Shown: one piece after another, positions 25,896-36,260 of the stretch
How the letters are laid out: every line of letters starts with the position of its first letter
Position numbering within the stretch: position 1 is the stretch's first letter
DNA from: Bacteroidia bacterium
GTDB lineage: Bacteria > Bacteroidota > Bacteroidia > Bacteroidales > GWA2-32-17
NCBI GenBank assembly: GCA_016218155.1
Contig: JACREQ010000105.1
Span: 1 to 64,000, forward strand
Length of the DNA: 64,000 bases
Reading direction: 5' to 3'
Position numbers and translations under genes: made by a program
The notes under the pieces: model-generated
The model's database searches: none
What the model saw: only the letters and a program-made list of their open reading frames with translations
Told to the model about the DNA's origin: nothing

Positions 25896-27821
25896 CTAAA
25901 CATTTTCGTTAAGTGTATGAGACCACTTCAATCTATTATGTTTATTATATGAAATTTTCCCATGATCTAACAACCATTGAATAACTTTAACTGTTTTTTC
26001 TTTTGGGTAATCAGACTTCTCGACAAGATCGTTAAGCTCGAATGATTCAGCAGATAATGCTTGCTTTATTTTCTCCAGAATGTTATCAAATTCAAAATTA
26101 CTCAAACCTAATTCGTTTCTCTGCCTACAAACATCGCAAACTCCACAACGAAAAGGATTTTTCTCACCAAAATATAATAAAAGTAGTTGATTTCTACATT
26201 TATTATTTGTGAATGCATAATTTAAAACGTGTTCAATTCTTTTTATCAAACGGCTTTTTCTATCTCTGTAATTTGCCGGTGAAAATATTACAGATTTATC
26301 TTCCAGCCTGTTTTCTGTATACATTAAAAACGGACTTTTTTTCCTAGGCAAATACTCAATAACATCATACTTATTTAAATCTAAAAATATTTTTACAAGT
26401 TCGTCTTTACTAATACCTGCTCGTTTTGCTAAAAATTCTTCGTCTATTCTTACATAATCATTAAAAAGGCCAGAATATGACCGCAATAAAAATTTAATAA
26501 CAGCATCATACTTTTCATACCTTAATTGAAAATTATATAATTCATCTCTATTTGGTAAAAAATGAAGTCTCGAAGGAGTTTCAATTTCATCGGTTAAAGT
26601 AATGTAGCCTTCTTGTTCCAGAAGCTTTAAACTACTAAAAGCTACAAGAATCTCAAATTTATATTGACTTACAAAGCCTGTAAGGCTAAATTCAAATTCT
26701 CGTCCTTTTCCGGAACCGATAGGTACCTGCAAATAATTTCCTAAAGCATTATAAACCTGCCTGATTTTATCTATTGGAGGAAATGAAATTTCAACCTGCT
26801 CTGCAAGCTTCATTCTATCAACCTCATTAACAAGTAAAACCGCAAACGACCTTTTTTCATCTCTACCCCCTCTACCTGCTTCCTGAAAATACGCTTCTAT
26901 TGAATCAGGTAAATCCATATGAACAACAAAACGTACATCAGGTTTATCTATACCCATTCCAAAAGCATTTGTAGAAACCATTATTCTACATTTACCTGAT
27001 TTCCAATCTTCTTGTTTTTTATTTCGGGTTTGCATATCAAGACCCGCATGATAAAAATCTGCTGAAATCTTTTGTTTTCTTAAAAAATTTGCAATCTCAA
27101 CAGTTTTTTTTCTGTTTCGGACATAAACTATACCTGTACCTGGACTATGATTTGATATTTTAAGTAAATCAGCAAATTTATCTTCGGTATGTTTTACAAA
27201 ATATGTAAGATTTTTTCTTTCAAAGCTTTTCTGAATTGCATTTTTACATTTAAAAAGTAATTTATTCTGAATATCTTCAACAACTTCAGGAGTTGCAGTT
27301 GCAGTTAATGCAAGAATCGGAGTTTTAGGAATTAATTCGCGAATTTCTGCAATTTTTAAATATGATGGTCGAAAATCATAACCCCATTGTGAAATACAAT
27401 GAGCCTCATCAACAACAAGAAAATTAACTTTCATCCCCTTAATTTTCTCTCTAAATAAATCGGTTCCTAATCTTTCCGGAGATAAGTACAAAAATTTAAG
27501 TTCTGGGTCAAAACAGGCATTTTCAAGAGCCAGATCAATTTCTCTTTGAGACATTCCCGAAAAAACCATATTTGCTTTAATATTCTTCTTTCTTAAATTT
27601 TCTACCTGATCTTTCATTAAAGCAATTAAAGGTGTTACAACTAAGCATACACCTGGCTTAGCTAGAGCAGGAACCTGAAATGTAATTGACTTACCTCCAC
27701 CAGTTGGAAGCAATCCTAGAGTATCATTTCCTTTAAATACAGAAATAATAATTTCTTCTTGTAACTCTCGAAATTTTGTATAACCCCAGTACTTTGCTAA
27801 TATTTCCTTAAACTCATTCAA
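25896..27821 (-). CDS. recQ: RecQ-family ATP-dependent DNA helicase
   Basis: A 3'-5' helicase of 641 residues for recombination and replication-fork repair. Visible: LLPTGGGKSITFQVPAL (Walker A, about residue 37), DEAHCISQWGYDFRPSY (DEAH), TGIVYVRNRKK, MVSTNAFGMGIDKPDVR, and the RecQ zinc-binding Cys set with CRNQLLLLYFGE and CGVCDVC (about 550-570). A winged-helix region is present; an HRDC domain is not evident, and the short C-terminal end (about 70 residues) looks like another small helical domain. It is divergent from guaB. Confidence 0.94.
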   Translation of the reverse strand: MNEFKEILAKYWGYTKFRELQEEIIISVFKGNDTLGLLPTGGGKSITFQVPALAKPGVCLVVTPLIALMKDQVENLRKKNIKANMVFSGMSQREIDLALENACFDPELKFLYLSPERLGTDLFREKIKGMKVNFLVVDEAHCISQWGYDFRPSYLKIAEIRELIPKTPILALTATATPEVVEDIQNKLLFKCKNAIQKSFERKNLTYFVKHTEDKFADLLKISNHSPGTGIVYVRNRKKTVEIANFLRKQKISADFYHAGLDMQTRNKKQEDWKSGKCRIMVSTNAFGMGIDKPDVRFVVHMDLPDSIEAYFQEAGRGGRDEKRSFAVLLVNEVDRMKLAEQVEISFPPIDKIRQVYNALGNYLQVPIGSGKGREFEFSLTGFVSQYKFEILVAFSSLKLLEQEGYITLTDEIETPSRLHFLPNRDELYNFQLRYEKYDAVIKFLLRSYSGLFNDYVRIDEEFLAKRAGISKDELVKIFLDLNKYDVIEYLPRKKSPFLMYTENRLEDKSVIFSPANYRDRKSRLIKRIEHVLNYAFTNNKCRNQLLLLYFGEKNPFRCGVCDVCRQRNELGLSNFEFDNILEKIKQALSAESFELNDLVEKSDYPKEKTVKVIQWLLDHGKISYNKHNRLKWSHTLNENV

Positions 27822-27945
27822 TTGATTTACTTACAATTACAATTTACAAAAATCTTGTTAAAAAATACAAAAAAATAGCACAGGAAACATCATGTCAGCA
27901 TTTTTTTAGTAATTTCACGCAATTTTAATCTAAATCAGCTTACAA

Positions 27946-29418
27946 ATGTCATTTTTAGCAGATAAAATTTTAGACGAAGGCTTAACCTTTGATGATGTAT
28001 TACTTGTTCCATCATATAGTGAAGTGATGCCCAGACAGGTTTCATTATGCTCACAATTTACCAGAAATATTAGTATAAATATTCCGGTTGTTTCTGCAGC
28101 AATGGATACTGTTACAGATTCTACTCTTGCAATAGCAATGGCACGTGAAGGAGGTATTGGGGTCATTCATAAAAATATGACCATAGAGCAGCAGGCAAAG
28201 GAAGTTATGAGGGTAAAGCGTGCCGAAAATGGAATGATACTGGATCCAATCACAATAAGTAAAGATGGAACAGTTGGAGATGCACTAAATTTAATGAAAG
28301 AATATAAAATTGGAGGAATTCCAGTTGTTGACAAAAATAAAATCTTAGTGGGCATTGTTACAAACCGCGACTTACGTTTTCAGCAAAATGCAAAACGTCC
28401 TATTAAAGAAGTAATGACATCAAAAAACATTATTACAACATCTCAATCTACCGATTTACATAAAGCCTCTGAGATTTTACAACATCACAAAATTGAAAAA
28501 CTTCCTGTTGTTGACAGTAAAAACAGATTAATAGGTTTATTAACCTATAAAGATATAACAAAAGCCAAAGATCGTCCTAATTCATGTAAAGATGAAAAAG
28601 GAAGATTAAGAGTTGCCGCAGCAGTTGGTGTAACATCAGATACAATAGACAGAATTGACGAACTTGTAAATGCACAAGTTGATGCTATTACAATTGATAC
28701 TGCCCATGGTCATTCGAAAGGTGTTATTGAAATGCTCAAAAGAGCCAAGAAAAAATATCCTTCAATGGAATTTATTGTTGGCAACATTGCAACCTCTGAA
28801 GCTGCAAAAATACTTGTAAAAGCAGGTGCAGATGCAGTAAAAGTGGGCATTGGTCCTGGTTCAATTTGCACAACCAGAATTATTGCTGGTGTTGGAGTTC
28901 CTCAGCTTTCTGCAATTTATGAAGTTGCAAAAAGTATAAAGGGCAGCGGAGTTCCTGTAATTGCAGACGGTGGAATACGTTATTCAGGTGACATTGTTAA
29001 AGCACTGGCAGCCGGCGCAAGCTCAATAATGGCAGGAAGTCTATTTGCAGGAGTAGAAGAATCACCAGGCGAAACAATTATTTTTCAAGGCAGAAAATTT
29101 AAATCATACAGAGGAATGGGTTCTATTGAAGCAATGCAAAAAGGCTCAAAGGATCGTTATTTTCAGGACATGGAAGATGATATTAAAAAACTTGTTCCAG
29201 AAGGTATATCAGCAAGAGTTCCATACAAAGGAACTTTATATGAAGTTTTATACCAAATGGTTGGTGGTCTAAGAGCAGGAATGGGATATTGCGGGTCGCA
29301 AAATATTACAGCATTACAAAACGCAAAATTTGTTCGATTAACCAGTGCAGGTGTTACAGAAAGTCACCCACACGGTGTAACAATCACAAGTGAAGCACCA
29401 AATTACAGTAGAGAATAA
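27946..29418 (+). CDS. guaB: IMP dehydrogenase
   Basis: GuaB oxidises IMP to XMP with NAD, the committed step of GMP synthesis. The 490-residue protein has the start motif [18 protein letters not shown], two CBS domains inserted at about residues 95-210, the catalytic loop GPGSICTTR with Cys308, [20 protein letters not shown], and the flap ([13 protein letters not shown]). It is full length. The parvulin gene starts 9 bases downstream, so the two may share a transcript. Confidence 0.97.
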   Translation: MSFLADKILDEGLTFDDVLLVPSYSEVMPRQVSLCSQFTRNISINIPVVSAAMDTVTDSTLAIAMAREGGIGVIHKNMTIEQQAKEVMRVKRAENGMILDPITISKDGTVGDALNLMKEYKIGGIPVVDKNKILVGIVTNRDLRFQQNAKRPIKEVMTSKNIITTSQSTDLHKASEILQHHKIEKLPVVDSKNRLIGLLTYKDITKAKDRPNSCKDEKGRLRVAAAVGVTSDTIDRIDELVNAQVDAITIDTAHGHSKGVIEMLKRAKKKYPSMEFIVGNIATSEAAKILVKAGADAVKVGIGPGSICTTRIIAGVGVPQLSAIYEVAKSIKGSGVPVIADGGIRYSGDIVKALAAGASSIMAGSLFAGVEESPGETIIFQGRKFKSYRGMGSIEAMQKGSKDRYFQDMEDDIKKLVPEGISARVPYKGTLYEVLYQMVGGLRAGMGYCGSQNITALQNAKFVRLTSAGVTESHPHGVTITSEAPNYSRE

Positions 29419-29427
29419 CAATTAACA

Positions 29428-31434
29428 ATGAATAATAAAATTATGACACGTTTCATTAATTTAACAGGTTTATTTGTGCTGCTATCAGTGGCAACAGTTT
29501 TCGGACAAGCAAATGATGATGATGCAACATTGCTAACCATTGACAACTCTAAAATTTCAAAGGGAGAATTTGTCCGTATTTACAAAAAGAATAATACTAA
29601 GGACACTCAAATTGATAACAAATCACTAAATGATTATTTAGAGTTATTTATTAATTTTAAATTAAAAGTTCTTGAAGCTCAAAAATTAGGATTAGATACA
29701 GTTGAAACCTTTAAAAAAGAATTGGCAGGTTACAGAAAACAATTATCTATTCCTTATCTTGTAGATAAAGATGTTGATGAAAAATTACTAAAAGAAGCCT
29801 ATGAAAGAAAAAAGATTGCATTACGTGCAAGTCATATTTTAATAAAGTTATCTGACAATCCTACACCACAAGACACATTAGTTGCTTATAACAAAGCATT
29901 TGATTTATACAAGCGAGCTATAGCCGGTGAAGATTTTGGAAAGCTAGCCAAAGAAAACTCTGAAGATGAAACTACAAAAAACACGGACGGAGATATCAGT
30001 TACTTCTCAGTTCTTTCAACAGTTTATCCGTTTGAAAATGCTGCTTACAATATGAAAGTTGGTGATATTTCAACACCAGTAAGAACTGCATTTGGTTATC
30101 ATGTAATTAAACTTACCGAAAAAACAACTAACCCTGGAGAAGTAAAAGTTGCACATATTATGGTTATTGTTCCAAGAGATGCAAAACCAGAAGATGTAAA
30201 GAAAGCCGAGGATAAAATAAACGATGTATATGCTAAATTACAAGCTGGTGACGACTTTGGAAAAACTGCATTAGAGTTTTCTGATGATAAATCATCTGCA
30301 AAAAAAGGTGGAGAGCTTCCTTGGTTTGGAACCGGAAGGATGGTACCTGAATTTGAAGCAGCAGCTTTTGCTTTAAAAAATAAAGGCGACTATTCAAAAC
30401 CAGTAAGAACAGCTTTTGGATGGCATATACTTAAAAAGGTTGACAGCAAACCTGTTGGAACATATGAAGAAGTTAAATCAGATTTGCAAACAAAGCTCAC
30501 AAAAGATAGTCGTGCTCAACAAAGCAGAATATCTTTAATTGGAAAATTAAAGAAAGAATATAATTATAAATTAAACGACAAACAACTTGCAGAATTTTAT
30601 AAAGTTGCCGACACTTCATTATTCACATGTAACTGGAAAGCTGTAAAAGCTGCTGCTTTAACAAAACCATTGTTTACAATTGGTGATTCAACTTATAATC
30701 AGAAACAGTTTGCAAATTATTTAGAAAATAACAAGAAAAAAACAAAAACTGAAAACGTTGCTCCGGTAATGCTAACAATGTTCATTAACGAACAATTTAA
30801 CAAATTTTCAGAAGATAAAATAATTGCATACGAAGAAGCAAGATTAGACAGTAAATTTCCACAATTCAGATATTTAATGAATGAATACCATGATGGTATT
30901 TTACTTTTTGATTTAACCGATAAAATGGTATGGTCTAAAGCTGTTAAGGACACTGTTGGGTTAAAAGAATTTTATGAAAAAAATAAGAATAATTACATGT
31001 GGGAAAAACGTGCAGATGTAACAACCTTTCAATATGCTGATGATAAAGCAAAAGATGAGACTTTAAAACTTATCGAGAAAAAAATTGCTAAAGGTTATAC
31101 AAATGAAGACATTGTAAAAATGGAAACTAAAAAAGATACTTTAGCTTTAAAAATTGTTGAAAACAAACTTTATCAGAAAGGTGATAATACAACTATTGAC
31201 AATATCGCTTTTAACGAACAGTCAGCTAACAACAAAGCATTTGGATTAAACACAGAAAAGCATTATATATATTATGTTAACAAAATGATAGAACCTCAGG
31301 TAAAAACATTGCCTGAAGCTAAGGGTCTAGCTACAGCAGACTATCAGGCTTTTCTTGAGAAAAACTGGATTACTGAGTTAAGGGCTAAGCATACAATAAC
31401 AGTTAACAAAGAAATTTTATCTACTATAAAATAA
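29428..31434 (+). CDS. Periplasmic peptidyl-prolyl isomerase with two parvulin domains
   Basis: This 668-residue chaperone has a signal peptide (cleavage after VFGQ; the ATG at 29443 is an equally good start), a helical SurA-like N-domain, and two PpiC-type parvulin domains at about 130-235 and 240-340. Each has the features RASHILIKL or VAHIMVIV, DFGKLA and VRTAFGYHVIKL or VRTAFGWHILKK. The C-terminal half (about 345-668) is helical with no known domain. It is predicted to help outer-membrane proteins fold. It opens a run with two more chaperone genes; a strong terminator-like hairpin lies right after the stop. Confidence 0.9.
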   Translation: MNNKIMTRFINLTGLFVLLSVATVFGQANDDDATLLTIDNSKISKGEFVRIYKKNNTKDTQIDNKSLNDYLELFINFKLKVLEAQKLGLDTVETFKKELAGYRKQLSIPYLVDKDVDEKLLKEAYERKKIALRASHILIKLSDNPTPQDTLVAYNKAFDLYKRAIAGEDFGKLAKENSEDETTKNTDGDISYFSVLSTVYPFENAAYNMKVGDISTPVRTAFGYHVIKLTEKTTNPGEVKVAHIMVIVPRDAKPEDVKKAEDKINDVYAKLQAGDDFGKTALEFSDDKSSAKKGGELPWFGTGRMVPEFEAAAFALKNKGDYSKPVRTAFGWHILKKVDSKPVGTYEEVKSDLQTKLTKDSRAQQSRISLIGKLKKEYNYKLNDKQLAEFYKVADTSLFTCNWKAVKAAALTKPLFTIGDSTYNQKQFANYLENNKKKTKTENVAPVMLTMFINEQFNKFSEDKIIAYEEARLDSKFPQFRYLMNEYHDGILLFDLTDKMVWSKAVKDTVGLKEFYEKNKNNYMWEKRADVTTFQYADDKAKDETLKLIEKKIAKGYTNEDIVKMETKKDTLALKIVENKLYQKGDNTTIDNIAFNEQSANNKAFGLNTEKHYIYYVNKMIEPQVKTLPEAKGLATADYQAFLEKNWITELRAKHTITVNKEILSTIK

Positions 31435-31440
31435 ATATTT

Positions 31441-31470
31441 ACGGGAAGATTTTTTCTTCCCGTTTTTTTC
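31441..31470 (+). terminator. Intrinsic terminator after the first PPIase gene
   Basis: ACGGGAAGA (31441-31449) pairs with TCTTCCCGT (31455-31463) across a short T loop and is followed by a T run. It lies directly between the first and second chaperone genes, so it may only partly stop transcription; the next ATG starts at 31476. Confidence 0.75.
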
Positions 31471-31475
31471 ATAAA

Positions 31476-32318
31476 ATGAAAATTTCATCTTTTATAATCA
31501 TTTTATTGGCTTTTAATATTGCCTGTTCGTCGGATAAAGTTTCTGACGAAAAACCGATTGCCAGAGTGTATAACGAATATCTATACCCATCAGATTTAAA
31601 AGATATTTTAAGTGGGGTATCATCTAAAGAAGATAGCATAGAGCTTGTAAAAAGCTTTACAGAGAAATGGGCAAAAAAACAAGTTCTTCTTCATCTGGCT
31701 GAAGTAAACCTAAACGACGAGCAAATGGATGTAAGCCGTGAATTAGAAAATTATAAAACCTCACTATTAATATATAAATATCAACAAAGTTTTATTGCTC
31801 AAAAATTAGATACAATTATTTCAGATCAGGAAATAACAGAATACTATAATGCACATCCGAATGAGTTTTATTTAGAAGAAAATATAGTAAAAGCAATATT
31901 TATAGAACTTCCAAAATCAGCACCAAATCCCGAAAAAGCAAAAGCATTATATTCGAGCACAAAAGAAAAGGACTTAAAAAAACTTGACGATTATTGTAAC
32001 AAATACGCATTTAAGTTTGATAATTTTAATGATAATTGGGTATCATTTAATACAATTTTAGAGATGACACCTACAACTATTACTGATCAGGAATCATTTC
32101 TAAAAACAAATAAGCAGATTGAAGTAAGCGATACAAATTATTTTTATTTTGTTAGCATCAGAGAATTTCAACTTGCAGGAAGTTCTGCCCCATTAGAATC
32201 TGCAAGAAAATTAATTACACCGATTATACTTACTAAACGCAAAATTGATTTATTAAATAAATTAGAAAATAATGCGTTAAAAGATGAATCAAATAAAAAG
32301 AATTTTGAAACCTATTAA
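31476..32318 (+). CDS. SurA-like lipoprotein lacking a clear PPIase domain
   Basis: This 280-residue protein has a lipoprotein signal (ILLAFNIACSSD, Cys17) and a helical SurA/PpiC-type N-domain (VYNEYLYPSDLKDIL and LVKSFTEKWAKKQVLL; EITEYYNAHPNEFYLEE). The parvulin region expected after that (about 140-250) is only weakly recognisable (IVKAIFIELPKS), so it is probably a chaperone without isomerase activity. It lies between two parvulin genes and ends 2 bases before the next. A link to outer-membrane protein assembly is inferred from that context. Confidence 0.75.
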   Translation: MKISSFIIILLAFNIACSSDKVSDEKPIARVYNEYLYPSDLKDILSGVSSKEDSIELVKSFTEKWAKKQVLLHLAEVNLNDEQMDVSRELENYKTSLLIYKYQQSFIAQKLDTIISDQEITEYYNAHPNEFYLEENIVKAIFIELPKSAPNPEKAKALYSSTKEKDLKKLDDYCNKYAFKFDNFNDNWVSFNTILEMTPTTITDQESFLKTNKQIEVSDTNYFYFVSIREFQLAGSSAPLESARKLITPIILTKRKIDLLNKLENNALKDESNKKNFETY

Positions 32319-32320
32319 AC

Positions 32321-33664
32321 ATGAATAAAAAAGCCATTTTCCTTTTTTCTTTTTTTACAATATTTAGTTATTCAAACTGGATATTCTCACAAGATAAAGT
32401 AATTGATCAAATTATTGCGATAGTTGGTAACAACTACATTTTAAAAAGTGATATTGAAGGTCAGTTTGTACAATTAGAAAAAAACAGCAATGAAGTAGAT
32501 TTAAAATGTACAATTTTTGAAGGACTTTTATACCAAAGCTTATTACTTCACAGAGCCGATTTAGACAGTATTACAATTACTGATAAAGAAGTAGATTCTC
32601 AAATTGACAGAAAAATAAGAATGTTTATTTCTCAGGCAGGTTCAGAAAAAAGACTTGAAGAATCAATAGGAAAAACAATTCAGGAAATAAAAGTTTTATT
32701 ACGTGAGTCATTAAAAAAACAGATGTTAGCTGAAAAAATGATGGATAAACTTACAGGTAGTTTAAAGGCAACACCATCAGAAATTCGCCAGTTTTTTAAA
32801 GATCTTCCTGTTGACTCAATTCCTATGATTAATGAGGAAATTGAATATGAGCAGATTGTTCTTTATCCAACAATTACCGACAAGGAAAAACTTGCTGTAA
32901 AAGCCAAGTTAAATGAATTACGAGAAAGAATCTTAAAAGGCGATAAATTCAGTACTCTCGCTGTTTTATATAGTGAAGATACACAAAGTGCTACAAAAGG
33001 TGGCGAACTTGGCTTTCTAGGACGAGGTGACCTTGTTCCTGAATTTGCTGCTGTTGCTTTTAAGTTAAAAGATGGTGAAGTATCAAAAATTGTTGAAACA
33101 GACTTTGGATTTCATATTATTCAACTTATTGAAAGACGTGGTGAACAAATAAATGTAAGACATATTTTAATCTCCCCTAAAGTTGACCCTGTATCTGCAG
33201 TAACCTGCAGAAGTAGATTAGACAGTCTTTCAAAGGCAGTAAAAACAGATTCAATTAAATTTAACAAAGCTGCAGAAAAATATAGTCAGGATGTTGAAAC
33301 ACGCTTAAACGGCGGATTAGCAATTAATCCTTACACTAATAACAGTAGATTTGATACAGAACAAATAGATGGTTCGATTTCTTACTGGACAAAAAAATTA
33401 AAGGTTGGAGAAATAAGTTCTCCATTTGAGTTTACTGACGAAAAAGCTAAAAAATGTTACAAAATAATCAGATTAAAAGCAAGATATCCGTCACATAAAG
33501 CAAATTTAACCGATGACTATCAGAAAATTCAGGAAGTTGCAATTGCTAAAAAGAAACAGGAAATAATGAATGAATGGATTGAGAAAGAACAAAAAACAAC
33601 TTACATTCACATTGACAATTCCTATAAAAACTGCAACTTTATGTACAAAGGCTGGATTAAATAA
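32321..33664 (+). CDS. surA: SurA-like periplasmic chaperone / peptidyl-prolyl isomerase
   Basis: The 447-residue protein has a signal peptide (about 1-23) and a SurA N-domain beginning DKVIDQIIAIVGNNYILKSD, close to the E. coli SurA start. Two parvulin domains follow: a canonical one at about 170-275 (EYEQIVLYP, GGELGFLGRGDLVPEF, TDFGFHIIQLI) and a second, degraded at its end (NVRHILISPKVDP). SurA escorts unfolded outer-membrane proteins to the BAM complex. It is the third chaperone of the run, and moxR follows 23 bases downstream. The symbol is given by architecture. Confidence 0.85.
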   Translation: MNKKAIFLFSFFTIFSYSNWIFSQDKVIDQIIAIVGNNYILKSDIEGQFVQLEKNSNEVDLKCTIFEGLLYQSLLLHRADLDSITITDKEVDSQIDRKIRMFISQAGSEKRLEESIGKTIQEIKVLLRESLKKQMLAEKMMDKLTGSLKATPSEIRQFFKDLPVDSIPMINEEIEYEQIVLYPTITDKEKLAVKAKLNELRERILKGDKFSTLAVLYSEDTQSATKGGELGFLGRGDLVPEFAAVAFKLKDGEVSKIVETDFGFHIIQLIERRGEQINVRHILISPKVDPVSAVTCRSRLDSLSKAVKTDSIKFNKAAEKYSQDVETRLNGGLAINPYTNNSRFDTEQIDGSISYWTKKLKVGEISSPFEFTDEKAKKCYKIIRLKARYPSHKANLTDDYQKIQEVAIAKKKQEIMNEWIEKEQKTTYIHIDNSYKNCNFMYKGWIK

Positions 33665-33687
33665 ATTACTTTTTAACAAATAATACG

Positions 33688-34665
33688 ATGAATTCTTCTA
33701 ACGATGTTGAAGCAATTAAAAACCTCAGACAAGCTCACGAAAGGCTCTCAAATGAAATAAAAAAGGTAATTATTGGGCAGGACGAAGTTGTAAAGGAAGT
33801 ATTGATAACAATATTCAGTCGCGGTCACTGTTTATTAATTGGAGTACCTGGACTTGCAAAAACCCTTTTGGTTACTACAATTGCAAATTCACTCGGCTTA
33901 AAATATAAAAGAATACAGTTTACTCCCGATTTAATGCCATCTGACATTATTGGGACTGAAGTATTGGATGAAAATCGTCAATTTCGCTTTGTTAAGGGAC
34001 CAATATTTGCAAACTTTATTCTTGCAGATGAAATTAACAGAACACCCCCAAAAACTCAGGCTGCTTTACTTGAAGCCATGCAGGAAAGATCTGTTACAGC
34101 AGCCGGTCAGCATTTTAATTTAGATAACCCATTTTTTGTTCTCGCAACACAAAATCCTATTGAACAGGAAGGAACATATCCCTTACCAGAAGCTCAGCTT
34201 GACCGTTTTATGTTTAACACAACACTTGATTATCCCAAATTTGATGATGAAATAAACATTGTTAGATCTACAACATCAGAAATAAAAACTAATGTTGAGA
34301 AAGTTCTAACTGCAGAAGATATAATTTTTTATCAGGATTTAATTCGTAAAGTTCCGGTTAACGACAATGTTTTAAGATATGCTGTTAATCTTACTTCTTC
34401 TACCCGCCCTGGAACTGAAAAAGCAAATGATTTTGCTTCAAAATATATTAACTGGGGTGCAGGTCCAAGAGCATCACAATTTTTAATAATAGGAGCAAAA
34501 ACATTATCTGTATTAAATGGTAAATTCTCTCCAGATATTGAAGATGTAAAAGCCATTGCACACCCTATTTTAAGACACAGATTAGTTAAAAATTACAAAG
34601 CAGAAGCAGAAGGAATTTCAGTTGATAACATTATAACTGAATTATTAAAAGCAAACAAAGTATAA
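33688..34665 (+). CDS. MoxR-family AAA+ ATPase
   Basis: A 325-residue cytoplasmic AAA+ protein with Walker A GVPGLAKT (about residue 52), Walker B ILADEINRTPPKTQAALLEA, the sensor segment VLATQNPIEQEGTYPLPEAQ and a C-terminal lid domain. MoxR ATPases usually act with a DUF58 or VWA protein in metal insertion or stress response; no such partner lies nearby, where SurA-like and OstA-like genes flank it instead. Its target here is unknown. Confidence 0.92.
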   Translation: MNSSNDVEAIKNLRQAHERLSNEIKKVIIGQDEVVKEVLITIFSRGHCLLIGVPGLAKTLLVTTIANSLGLKYKRIQFTPDLMPSDIIGTEVLDENRQFRFVKGPIFANFILADEINRTPPKTQAALLEAMQERSVTAAGQHFNLDNPFFVLATQNPIEQEGTYPLPEAQLDRFMFNTTLDYPKFDDEINIVRSTTSEIKTNVEKVLTAEDIIFYQDLIRKVPVNDNVLRYAVNLTSSTRPGTEKANDFASKYINWGAGPRASQFLIIGAKTLSVLNGKFSPDIEDVKAIAHPILRHRLVKNYKAEAEGISVDNIITELLKANKV

Positions 34666-34703
34666 TTAAATACATTTGCTATTTGTTAATTTTCGAAAAA
34701 TAA

Positions 34704-36230
34704 ATGAGAAGACTAGTCTTAATATTATTACAGTTTACAATAATAATTTTTACTTTAAGTGCACAACAAGTAAAAAAGATTGAGCTAATTAATGCCGACG
34801 CAATTGATTATGATGAAAATCTATTAGGAAAAGAAATTAAAAGGCTCTCTGGTAATGTAGCTTTTAAACATGATAGCGCTTTGTTATTTTGTGATAGCGC
34901 TTATTTTAATTCGGTAAGAAATAATGTTGTAATGTATGGACATGTGCATATAAATATTGGAGATACAATTCATTTATGGGGCGACTCAATCAGATATTAT
35001 GGAAACACCAAGATAGCACAGGTTAGGAATAATGTTAAACTTACAAATAAAACTGCAATTTTAACAACAGATTCGATGAACTATGATCGAAATCTAAATA
35101 CTGGATATTATTTTAACTGGGGAAAAATAAAAGATGGTGAAAATTCATTGGTAAGCGAATGGGGGTATTATTTCTCGTTGTTAAAAGATTTTGTTGCTGT
35201 AAAAAGTGTTATTTTAACAAATCCGCAATATCACATGTATTCTGACTCATTAAGGTATAATACAGAATCAGAAATTGCATCATTTTACGGACCTTCAAGA
35301 ATTGTCGGTGATTCTAACTTAATTTATTGTGAAAATGGTTGGTATAATACTAAAACTGAAATAAGCCAATTTAACAAAAATGCTTTTTTAAAAAGTAAAG
35401 CACAAACAATTAAAGGTGATAGTTTATATTATGATAGAAATAAAAAATTTGGTAAAGCATATAAGAATGTTGAAATAATTGACACAACATCAAATATCTT
35501 GTTACTCGGAAACTATGGATATTATTATGAATCACCTGAGCAGGCCATGTTAACTGACAGTGCTGTATTTATTAATTATGGAAAAACCGACACACTATTT
35601 TTACATGCAGATACTTTAAGGTCAACAACTTTAAATGACAGTATTGGATTATTTAAGTTAATAAGGGCATACAATAAAGTAAGGCTTTTTAAACCAGACT
35701 TACAGGGAAGTTGCGATTCTTTAACATATTCTCTGAGAGACTCAGTTATCCGACTTTTTAATGTACCAATATTATGGTCAGATGTACATCAGCTAACAGC
35801 TGAATTTATTGAAATTCACACTAAAAACAACAAGGCAGATTACGTTGTGTTGCAAAATCTGGCATTTGTTATTTCGCAGGAAGATAGTATTCGCTTTAAT
35901 CAGGTAAAAGGCAAAAACATGATTGGTTATATAATTAATAATGAACTTAACAGAATTGAAGTTGATGGAAACGGACAATCTATATATTTCCCAAAAGACA
36001 ATAATGAATTAATTGGTGCAAATACTGCAGAAAGCAGTAAAATGACAATTTATTTAGATAGTGGTCAGGTTGCCAGAATATTATTCCTTACTAAACCTAC
36101 AGCAGTTCTTCACCCAATAGATGAGTTACCGGCAACGGAATTGCTTTTACCTAACTTTCGCTGGTATAAAAATTTAAGACCAATAAAAAAGGAGGATATT
36201 TTTAATAAATTAGAAAGTCCGAATCCTTAA
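34704..36230 (+). CDS. OstA-like (LptA/LptD N-domain-like) protein
   Basis: A secreted protein of 508 residues with a signal peptide (about 1-20) and a long beta-jellyroll of OstA/LptA type. Repeated strands such as LSGNVAFKHDSALLFCDSAY, NVVMYGHVHINIGDTIHLWG and NNVKLTNKTAILTTDS are typical. Related proteins bridge lipopolysaccharide through the periplasm. In Bacteroidota this longer OstA-like form is common and likely has a role in LPS or envelope transport. It ends 30 bases before the convergent DUF2795 gene, with an inverted repeat between the two. Confidence 0.88.
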   Translation: MRRLVLILLQFTIIIFTLSAQQVKKIELINADAIDYDENLLGKEIKRLSGNVAFKHDSALLFCDSAYFNSVRNNVVMYGHVHINIGDTIHLWGDSIRYYGNTKIAQVRNNVKLTNKTAILTTDSMNYDRNLNTGYYFNWGKIKDGENSLVSEWGYYFSLLKDFVAVKSVILTNPQYHMYSDSLRYNTESEIASFYGPSRIVGDSNLIYCENGWYNTKTEISQFNKNAFLKSKAQTIKGDSLYYDRNKKFGKAYKNVEIIDTTSNILLLGNYGYYYESPEQAMLTDSAVFINYGKTDTLFLHADTLRSTTLNDSIGLFKLIRAYNKVRLFKPDLQGSCDSLTYSLRDSVIRLFNVPILWSDVHQLTAEFIEIHTKNNKADYVVLQNLAFVISQEDSIRFNQVKGKNMIGYIINNELNRIEVDGNGQSIYFPKDNNELIGANTAESSKMTIYLDSGQVARILFLTKPTAVLHPIDELPATELLLPNFRWYKNLRPIKKEDIFNKLESPNP

Positions 36231-36254
36231 ATATCAAAACCAATTTGATATTTA
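36228..36254. terminator. Bidirectional terminator-like inverted repeat
   Basis: TAAATATCAAA (36228-36238) is exactly complementary to TTTGATATTTA (36244-36254) around a 5-base loop, in the 30-bp gap between two convergent genes. It is AT-rich, so a weak hairpin, but symmetric and flanked by A/T runs on both sides. Confidence 0.55.
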
Positions 36255-36260
36255 AAAATT

